Source: a virus
Strand: one strand, 5' to 3'
Virus record (IMG/VR): IMGVR_UViG_3300042945_002352
Location: 1 to 32,499 of that record
Length of the DNA: 32,499 nt
In this document: positions 27,544 to 32,499 of the stretch, piece after piece
Layout of the letters: each line of letters opens with the position of its first letter
Numbering within the stretch: position 1 is the stretch's first letter
Position numbers and translations under genes: made by a program
Notes under the pieces: model-generated
The model's input: the letters and a program-made list of their open reading frames with translations, nothing else
Told to the model about the DNA's origin: nothing
Database searches by the model: none

Positions 27544-27746
27544 TACCCGAAAATAAGGGCCTGCTAGACTTCTGGCGAAGCGAAGCCTTCCGGCTCGGCG
27601 TCGAGTACGGCAAGAACAAGGCCGCCGAAACCGTTTACGCCATGCTTCGGACGCAGGATGCGCGACTGATTGAAGCCGCCATCATGCGGATTGAGCCGCC
27701 GAAGAGCGATGACGCTACTTCTTCCGCGCCCGCTCAAACTTGTTGA
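27540..27746 (+). CDS. Last gene of the second rightward operon (68 residues)
   Basis: It starts with GTG overlapping the stop (GTGA), with AGGAGG ahead. The sequence ENKGLLDFWRSEAFRLGVEYG then AAETVYAMLRTQDARLIEAA is helical. Its 3' end overlaps the convergent 27,715 gene by 32 bases and no terminator is visible between them. Confidence 0.6.
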   Translation: MIPENKGLLDFWRSEAFRLGVEYGKNKAAETVYAMLRTQDARLIEAAIMRIEPPKSDDATSSAPAQTC

Positions 27747-28020
27747 CCTGAGCTTCGGCCCAGCGACGACCAGCGGTTCCGCCCCATAGACCCCAGGCGA
27801 TAGACGCGGCGCTCGTCGGGTCGCTCTTGGGGTCGACGCTGTGACGCGCGAAGAACGACTTCATGCGCTTGAGTGTCGATTCACTCATGCCTTTGCCATT
27901 GGCAAGGTCGCGGGCGCGGGCAACGCCCACCTCGGTGCCGCCACGGCCGTGTTTGGCGCGGCGCTCCAGGGCCTTGCGGGCAATCTGTCGAACGATGGCG
28001 GGGGGCTTGGGGTTTTCCAT
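27715..28020 (-). CDS. Conserved phage protein (101 residues)
   Basis: The ATG at 28,020 overlaps the upstream stop (TGATG). It is basic, with KRMKSFFARHSVDPKSD and SIAWGLWGGTAGRRWAEAQV, a pattern I recognise from many phages as a conserved region of unknown function. It is the last gene of the leftward lysis and tail operon in this window. Confidence 0.72.
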   Translation of the reverse strand: MENPKPPAIVRQIARKALERRAKHGRGGTEVGVARARDLANGKGMSESTLKRMKSFFARHSVDPKSDPTSAASIAWGLWGGTAGRRWAEAQVNKFERARKK

Positions 28021-28436
28021 CACGTCTTCTTTCGACGCTTGAGCGCGTCAGCAAAGGTCGGGGAGTAGGTGGGCGAGGAGCGGAGCTTGCCGCCCTGGGC
28101 GGTGCGCTTGCGTCGAATGGCGCTCGACCGCTCTGAGTCAGTCATGGAGGCGGCCTTCGATGCCGGCACACACTTCGGATAGTCGCTGCCCTTGGCTTCG
28201 TCCCGGCCACAGGGCTCGTACCCGCCACCAGACTTCGGACGCGACAGGTCAACCCACTTCTCGTCAAACCACTTGGTTAGACCACCACGGGCCATGCGCC
28301 GGTATTTGCCGCCGGCCGCTTTATATTCTTTCACAAGAGCACCGCTCGCATAGGCGCTCGGCCAGGTGGCGTAACGCTCTTTGATTTTGGCCTTGATGCG
28401 CTCATACAACCGCTTATTGACCGGGACGTTTTTCAT
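28020..28436 (-). CDS. DUF5872-like protein
   Basis: This 138-residue, strongly basic protein starts at an ATG with GGTGA ahead. It contains WPSAYASGALVKEYK, GLTKWFDEKWVDLSRP, CGRDEAKGSDYPKCVPASKA and SSAIRRKR, the pattern of the DUF5872 family found in phages and large viruses, of unknown function. Two Cys might bind metal. It lies between lysis-type genes and another conserved phage protein. Confidence 0.8.
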   Translation of the reverse strand: MKNVPVNKRLYERIKAKIKERYATWPSAYASGALVKEYKAAGGKYRRMARGGLTKWFDEKWVDLSRPKSGGGYEPCGRDEAKGSDYPKCVPASKAASMTDSERSSAIRRKRTAQGGKLRSSPTYSPTFADALKRRKKT

Positions 28437-28439
28437 TGG

Positions 28440-28877
28440 TCACCACACCAGAACGACGACGCCAGCAGCAACACCGGCCAGGCCGACGCCAGAAAGCGCG
28501 TATCGAACGGCATCCGGCGCTGGAAGCGCGACACCACCAACAAGCAGCACCGCCGAGACGACGCCGACAGCGTATGCCGTCAGCGGCTTCTTGAGTCCAG
28601 GAGGAGGCGGGCACGGCGGGATTGATGCAAGCTGCGCCTCGCACGACAACAGAAGGTCGTTGCGGTTCTGTGCTGCGGTCTGCGCTTCTATCAGCCTAAT
28701 CGCGCACGTCTTCGCCTCGCCACGCGCAAGAATGGCCTCGCGAGTCAGCAAGCCGAAGCCGTCAGCGGTACAGGTCACCAACGAGCCGTCAGCGGACTTG
28801 GCGCAGTCACCCGCCCTTGCCGGGGCCGTCAGAGCGCAGAGCAGCGATAAGGTCGTTGGCAGCGTCCACCGAGTCAC
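28440..28877 (-). CDS. Exported membrane protein overlapping the spanin-like gene
   Basis: This 145-residue protein starts with GTG behind an excellent AGGAGGTGA. A signal peptide (LPTTLSLLCALTAPARA, cleavage near residue 22) is followed by a periplasmic-type region with Cys (GDCAKS, VTCTAD, TCAIRL, LSCEAQL, PPCPPPP), then two hydrophobic segments at the C-terminus. It begins inside the upstream gene in another frame, the layout typical of spanin pairs. A clear lipobox is missing, so an outer-membrane spanin is only possible. Confidence 0.6.
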   Translation of the reverse strand: MTRWTLPTTLSLLCALTAPARAGDCAKSADGSLVTCTADGFGLLTREAILARGEAKTCAIRLIEAQTAAQNRNDLLLSCEAQLASIPPCPPPPGLKKPLTAYAVGVVSAVLLVGGVALPAPDAVRYALSGVGLAGVAAGVVVLVW

Positions 28878-29115
28878 GCTTCACCTCCTGCTCGACCTTG
28901 GCCTCGACCACCGCGACCTGGGCCTCAGAAGCGGCCTTGCGTTCTGACTCCTCGGCCTTCAGCTTCGCAATCTTCTGCTTCAGCTCTTCGGCCTTGAGGC
29001 GGCGTTCCGTCTCAAACACCTTGCGACGGTCGTAGAAGAGGGCCGCCAGCGACATGGCAGCAATAGCAATCACACCAACGACCGACCAGAACGCAATCTG
29101 TATCTTGCGCTTCAC
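28807..29115 (-). CDS. Inner-membrane spanin-like protein
   Basis: This protein has 102 residues. The ATG overlaps the upstream stop as ATGA. One N-terminal membrane span (IAFWSVVGVIAIAAMSLAALF) is followed by a long charged coiled coil (about 30-80), the layout of Rz-type inner-membrane spanins, which bridge to the outer membrane and fuse it at lysis. The overlapping downstream gene and holin-like upstream gene fit a lysis cassette. The assignment is by layout only. Confidence 0.6.
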   Translation of the reverse strand: MKRKIQIAFWSVVGVIAIAAMSLAALFYDRRKVFETERRLKAEELKQKIAKLKAEESERKAASEAQVAVVEAKVEQEVKRDSVDAANDLIAALRSDGPGKGG

Positions 29116-29378
29116 GGCCCACCCACCTTGGTGACAACCACCGACTCACCACGCAACAGGCGATGCACCTGAGCGGCCTTGTCGATGTTGAGCGCCAAAT
29201 AATTGACGGCAAGCGACAGGTAAAGGAACAGCGGTGGCACCTCTTCGCCAACATCGAGCGTCGAACGCACCTTGGCGTTCAGTACCGATGCCGCCGTCGA
29301 GGAGACCGACATCACCAGGCCGACCACCGCGAAACACTTGTCAAGCGTAGCGTTGCCCGTCACTAAGGTTGGCTCCAT
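29112..29378 (-). CDS. Holin-like membrane protein (88 residues)
   Basis: The ATG has AAGGAG ahead. Two likely membrane spans (CFAVVGLVMSVSSTAASVL at about 15-33, and PLFLYLSLAVNYLALNI at about 49-65) and a charged C-terminus fit a class II holin, which opens the inner membrane to release or activate the endolysin. Other small membrane proteins look alike, so this is tentative. Confidence 0.5.
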   Translation of the reverse strand: MEPTLVTGNATLDKCFAVVGLVMSVSSTAASVLNAKVRSTLDVGEEVPPLFLYLSLAVNYLALNIDKAAQVHRLLRGESVVVTKVGGP

Positions 29379-29380
29379 GA

Positions 29381-29845
29381 CTACTTCTCCTTCTTGGGGC
29401 GACCAGGGCCACGCAACTTGCCCTCAATCTTCTTGAGCCGCTTCTCAAGGCCGTCGACGTCGAACCCCTCCAAGCTAAAAGGGGAGTCCTTCGACCGGAT
29501 TTCCAGCATCGAGTCCTCAAGAGAGGCCAGGCGCGACTCAAGCAAAGCACGCTCAGCAGCGCATCCCTTGTGCTTGTCGTCCGACTTCTCGCGCTCGATG
29601 CGAAGGCGCTCCATCTCCAGCTCGTGCGCCTTCTCGGCCTTGGCGGTGTTCGCCTCCAGCACCTTTGGACCCAACTTGATGGCTGCACCGATGACTGCCA
29701 GCACCGCAGCGCCGGCAATCAACAGACCAGGACCAGCGTCGGAGCCGGCCGGGACCAGGGACTTGACCTGTTCCACCGCCGACCCTACCTCGACGCTCGA
29801 CACCAGAGCTGTTGGTGACGATTCAGACTCTACCTGCGGTTCCAT
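29381..29845 (-). CDS. Membrane protein with coiled coil (154 residues)
   Basis: The ATG at 29,845 has GAAGG ahead; an ATG at 30,001 would extend the frame through a gap without a ribosome site. A membrane span (GPGLLIAGAAVLAVIGAAIKL) is followed by an Arg/Glu/Leu-rich coiled coil and a basic end (RGPGRPKKEK). It lies in the lysis region and could be another holin or spanin-type component. Confidence 0.62.
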   Translation of the reverse strand: MEPQVESESSPTALVSSVEVGSAVEQVKSLVPAGSDAGPGLLIAGAAVLAVIGAAIKLGPKVLEANTAKAEKAHELEMERLRIEREKSDDKHKGCAAERALLESRLASLEDSMLEIRSKDSPFSLEGFDVDGLEKRLKKIEGKLRGPGRPKKEK

Positions 29846-30002
29846 GCGTGCCTTCTCTTTCCGTTTCGGAGTGGTTCCGACCTGCGCCGAAAAACAGGTG
29901 CCGACAGGAAATTGACAGTCTGGATATGCCAAGAACACCCGCAAAGGGAAGCACCCTGCGGAATCGCTCGCCTCTTGCGGCAATTCGCATGGCTTCGGCA
30001 TA
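29846..30002. other. Gap of 157 bases in the lysis region
   Basis: On the minus strand the frame of the next gene stays open back to an ATG at 30,001, but I see no ribosome site for it. No clear promoter or terminator is visible. Confidence 0.4.
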
Positions 30003-30368
30003 TCACTTGCCGCTCGTGCCCTGCTCTATCGAGTACAGACGCCGATCCAGGTTGCGGGCGTCGGTGTCCAGGCGCTCCAGCTTGCCCTCAATCTTGTTGC
30101 TCATGGCCTCCATGCGGCCCTCAAGGCGAGCGCCCAGGGTATCGACCGCCCTGGTCAGCGCCTCAAACTTCTCGTCAAGACGGTCGCTGTGCTCCTGGGT
30201 AATGCCCAGCACGGCGGCGCGTCCCTCGGCGCTCTTGATGACCCGGAGCGCAATTTCCTCCAGCCAGTCTTTGCCCTTCACGACAGCCACCGCTGTGGAC
30301 ACCAGCCACCCCAGGCATGATGCCACAGCTATGCCTACGGCTACCGACATTTGTGCGTCCGGCTGCAT
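30003..30368 (-). CDS. Membrane protein with coiled coil (121 residues)
   Basis: The ATG has AAGGAG ahead. An N-terminal membrane span (VAVGIAVASCLGWLVSTAVAV) is followed by a long heptad region (HSDRLDEKFEALTRAVDTL, ARLEGRMEAMSNKIEGKLE). The same layout occurs in the next two coiled-coil genes of this region. A lysis role (spanin- or holin-type) is likely but not shown. Confidence 0.62.
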   Translation of the reverse strand: MQPDAQMSVAVGIAVASCLGWLVSTAVAVVKGKDWLEEIALRVIKSAEGRAAVLGITQEHSDRLDEKFEALTRAVDTLGARLEGRMEAMSNKIEGKLERLDTDARNLDRRLYSIEQGTSGK

Positions 30369-30371
30369 GGG

Positions 30372-31007
30372 CTACTCCTTGAAGAGCCAGGAACCAGAGG
30401 CGCCGGCAAGTTCGTCGGCCTTCTTGCAAATCTTGTCGACGTACCCAGGGTGGAAGGTGCAGTCGTCCAGCGACTTGCCTTCCTTGAGGAACTTCGACAC
30501 CCGACCAGCGCCAGCATTATACGAGGCGATGGTGGCGCGGTCGAGGGCTGCACCCTCAAGAATGGGAACCATCTTCTTGAGCGACTTCCGGTTGCTCTTC
30601 AGCAGACCGCAGGCGTGCCGCATGATGATGGAGGGTTCTTTCCATTGGCCTGACTTGCAGAAGTCGAAGTGCGCCTCAAAATCAAACTGCATGAGGCCGC
30701 AACCCCAGCCGGTGTGCGTCGGGACCCATGCCTCGCACGGGCCAGCAATCTTGCGAGAAGGGATGCCGCCCGGCAGCGTCTTGCGCTCGACGCCAGGAAG
30801 CGGCGCCTCCTTCATGCGCTTGTCACGGTCGGGCGTGCAGGGGCGTGGGATGAAGTCTCCGGAACCATCCGGTCCCTTGGGCTTCAACGCCTGCCCAAAG
30901 TTGGACTCGGCATAACAGATGCCGAGAATCAACCAGGGAGATACACCTTCAGAGGCGCCTATTTTCTTAACAATATCAAGGAGATGTTCTGTTCCCTTGG
31001 GAAGCAT
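30372..31007 (-). CDS. Lytic transglycosylase endolysin
   Basis: This 211-residue protein starts at ATG 31,007 (TAATG with the previous stop). The SLT-type lysozyme fold shows ICYAESNFG with catalytic Glu35, GWGCGLMQFD (100-109) and ATIASYNAGAGRVSKF (158-173). Such enzymes cleave the glycan strands of peptidoglycan without water. No signal peptide is visible, so export would need a holin. It could alternatively be a virion-associated enzyme for entry, but the neighbours favour lysis. Confidence 0.85.
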   Translation of the reverse strand: MLPKGTEHLLDIVKKIGASEGVSPWLILGICYAESNFGQALKPKGPDGSGDFIPRPCTPDRDKRMKEAPLPGVERKTLPGGIPSRKIAGPCEAWVPTHTGWGCGLMQFDFEAHFDFCKSGQWKEPSIIMRHACGLLKSNRKSLKKMVPILEGAALDRATIASYNAGAGRVSKFLKEGKSLDDCTFHPGYVDKICKKADELAGASGSWLFKE

Positions 31008-31198
31008 TAGGCGTCTCCGTCCACAGCAGGAGGACGCCACCCAGCGGGCGCCATCTTGTTGATGGTAAATATCGCATTGTCCCAACCATGTCCCAGCGGG
31101 AACGACACGGTGGTCCCACCAGGGAGCGTGTAGACCTCGTGGGTGTCTGTCAGCGTTTGGGTAATCGTTCGCTCAAATGCGTCTACTCTCGTTTCCAT
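31007..31198 (-). CDS. Small protein between tail fibre and endolysin (63 residues)
   Basis: The ATG has AGGTGA ahead and follows the tail fibre stop closely. It is rich in Thr, Gly and Pro with strands (HEVYTLPGGTTVSFPLGHGW). It may be a small tail or tip protein, or a chaperone of the fibre; this is position-based. Confidence 0.58.
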   Translation of the reverse strand: METRVDAFERTITQTLTDTHEVYTLPGGTTVSFPLGHGWDNAIFTINKMAPAGWRPPAVDGDA

Positions 31199-31205
31199 GA
31201 TTCAC

Positions 31206-32499
31206 CTAGAGCTGGAAGGTGCAGGTGGTGCCAGGGTTGCCGGCGGTGCCGGTGGTTCCGAGGGCCGGGTCGGGAACGGGCGTCGGCGTGTCGCTGCGCG
31301 AAGAGGTCTTGGTGAGCGTTCCGTTGGCGAAGTCGAACACATAGATGATGCCGCCACCGCCACCGCGACCACCCTGCCCACCCTTGGCGGCGCTTCCGGT
31401 GCGAGCGTTGCCGCCGGTTCCGCCGGTTCCACCGCTTGCGCTAACTGAAACAGCCGGGCCCGTCGAGCCGGTCAGTGTCTGGTAACCGAGGAACACGACG
31501 CCGCCGCCGCCACCTGAGCCACCGCCACCACCGCCACCTTGGCCGGTGCCGCCTGATGCGGAGTTGCCGCCATTACCGCCGTTGCCACCGTTGGCGCTGA
31601 TGAAGGGTGAGCCGCTGCTACCGCTGCGGTTGATGGTACGAGCAAACACAACACAATGCCCACTACCGGCACCGCCACCACCGCCACCACCACCTGCGCG
31701 GTCGCTGGCGTTGACGTTGTCGCCGGCACCGCCGGAGCCACCACCGCCGCCGGTTCCAGCTGTAGCCAATGCGCCTCGCACGAAACCGTTTAGCGGACCG
31801 GTCATTGTTCCGATATTTGGGACAACCAAGGTGATGGTCGCCGCCGGTCCACCGCTACCGGCGACACCCGACCCAGCGCCAGGAGCGCCGCCAGCGCCGC
31901 CAGCAAAACCCCTGCCGCCCCATGCCGAGGCTATTGTGGTAGGCGCTGTAGGCGTCGTGCTGTTGCCGGTAGCTCCCGCCGTGCCCGCGCCACCGGAAGC
32001 TGATGGCCCCCAGTTGGTCCCGGCAACATTCAATCCACCCGTGCCCAGGGAACCACCCGTGTTTCCGGAGCCGTTGCCGCCATCATTGCCTGGATTTGCC
32101 TCGTGTCGAATCGCGTTCGCTCCGGCGGCCGAGACATCTAGAGTTCCCTTGATAAACAGCGGGTAATTCAGCGTTTCAATGTATCCGGCGCCTGTGATTG
32201 TGACGTTGTTATAAAAAGTTGCAGCCGTTAGCGTTACTCCAGCGGTAACGGTGACATCGCCATCGCTGCCATCCCCGAAATACTGGAGCTGGTCGACCAC
32301 GTTCGGTGGGAGGGATGACGGCGACGACGCCGATGTCACCAAACCCTTGGCGTTTACGGTCACCGTGGCATTGGTGTAGGTGCCGGCCGGCGAAGGAGAC
32401 AGGTCGGCCAGGTTGGGGTTGGGATAGCTTCCCGAGAGTGCGCCACCAGCAGAGCCGCCGGGAGGAAGGCTTGATGGTGTGCCGGAAAGGTCTGAATAC
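31206..32499 (-). CDS. Tail fibre with glycine-rich tip (5' end missing)
   Basis: The frame is open across the right edge, about 430 codons visible. The start of the visible part (DLSGTPSSLPPG, GALSGSYPNPNLADLSPSP, then TVTVNAKGLVTSASSP) has the repeats typical of phage fibre shafts. The last 270 or so residues are rich in Gly runs (GGGGGGGGAGSG, GGNGGNGGNSASGGTGQGG), as in fibre tips made of packed polyglycine helices that bind host receptors. It is the receptor-binding candidate. Confidence 0.85.
   Translation of the reverse strand, partial: YSDLSGTPSSLPPGGSAGGALSGSYPNPNLADLSPSPAGTYTNATVTVNAKGLVTSASSPSSLPPNVVDQLQYFGDGSDGDVTVTAGVTLTAATFYNNVTITGAGYIETLNYPLFIKGTLDVSAAGANAIRHEANPGNDGGNGSGNTGGSLGTGGLNVAGTNWGPSASGGAGTAGATGNSTTPTAPTTIASAWGGRGFAGGAGGAPGAGSGVAGSGGPAATITLVVPNIGTMTGPLNGFVRGALATAGTGGGGGSGGAGDNVNASDRAGGGGGGGGAGSGHCVVFARTINRSGSSGSPFISANGGNGGNGGNSASGGTGQGGGGGGGSGGGGGVVFLGYQTLTGSTGPAVSVSASGGTGGTGGNARTGSAAKGGQGGRGGGGGIIYVFDFANGTLTKTSSRSDTPTPVPDPALGTTGTAGNPGTTCTFQL

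Noticed and set aside
29812-30915. Plus-strand frame of 367 codons over the lysis genes
   Set aside because: It covers several leftward genes with ribosome sites and has a Ser/Arg/Pro-rich product with no domain.
31546-32166. Plus-strand frame of 206 codons rich in proline
   Set aside because: It is the complement of the glycine-rich tail fibre; Gly codons read backwards give Pro codons.

Overview
The window is part of a tailed double-stranded DNA phage genome with high GC content. It carries head morphogenesis genes, a two-subunit terminase, a lysis region, a glycine-rich tail fibre and a lambda-like replication and recombination set (initiator, helicase loader, SSB, ERF annealing protein, Cas4/RecB-like nuclease, RusA-like resolvase). 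No DNA polymerase, RNA polymerase, integrase, tRNA, insertion sequence or CRISPR array was found. Shine-Dalgarno sequences are common, most spacings are ATGA/TAATG overlaps, and sigma70-like promoters are visible, so a bacterial host is certain. A proteobacterial host is my inference, from the spanin-like lysis genes and the GC-rich proteobacterial look of the proteins.

Layout. Positions 1-10,869 run leftward: two small genes, a DNA methyltransferase interrupted by an intein, the large terminase, portal, scaffold, major capsid protein and a head-tail adaptor cut by the left edge. Positions 10,870-11,476 are non-coding, with G- and C-tracts, repeats and divergent promoters. Positions 11,477-13,941 are a rightward early cluster of small genes around an ArdA-type antirestriction protein, closed by a terminator. 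Positions 14,000-14,368 are AT-rich. Positions 14,369-20,414 are a leftward middle operon: small terminase, two GNAT acetyltransferases, RusA-like resolvase, DnaC-like loader and an initiator that contains a probable origin. Positions 20,415-21,249 are a control region with a Cro/YdaS-like regulator, operators and divergent promoters. Positions 21,250-25,357 are the rightward recombination operon ending in SSB and a strong terminator. Positions 25,442-27,746 are a second rightward operon starting with a small ribbon-helix-helix-like regulator. Positions 27,715-32,499 run leftward: tail fibre (cut by the right edge), lytic transglycosylase, membrane and coiled-coil lysis genes, and two conserved phage proteins.

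Both window ends lie inside the same leftward structural module: the adaptor at the left edge is followed by missing tail genes, and the tail fibre at the right edge would come after them. The complete genome is therefore probably circular or circularly permuted, and only the tail genes are missing.

Most notable observations: (1) an HNH homing endonuclease gene lies inside the methyltransferase intein but in a different reading frame, while the intein frame stays open throughout; (2) many early and middle genes are preceded by short GC hairpins directly before the ribosome binding site, including two three-hairpin leaders that show compensatory base changes; (3) an array of GTGAC iterons spaced about one helical turn apart, beside a pyrimidine tract, lies inside the initiator gene; (4) three genes at regulatory boundaries appear to be read from leaderless mRNAs.
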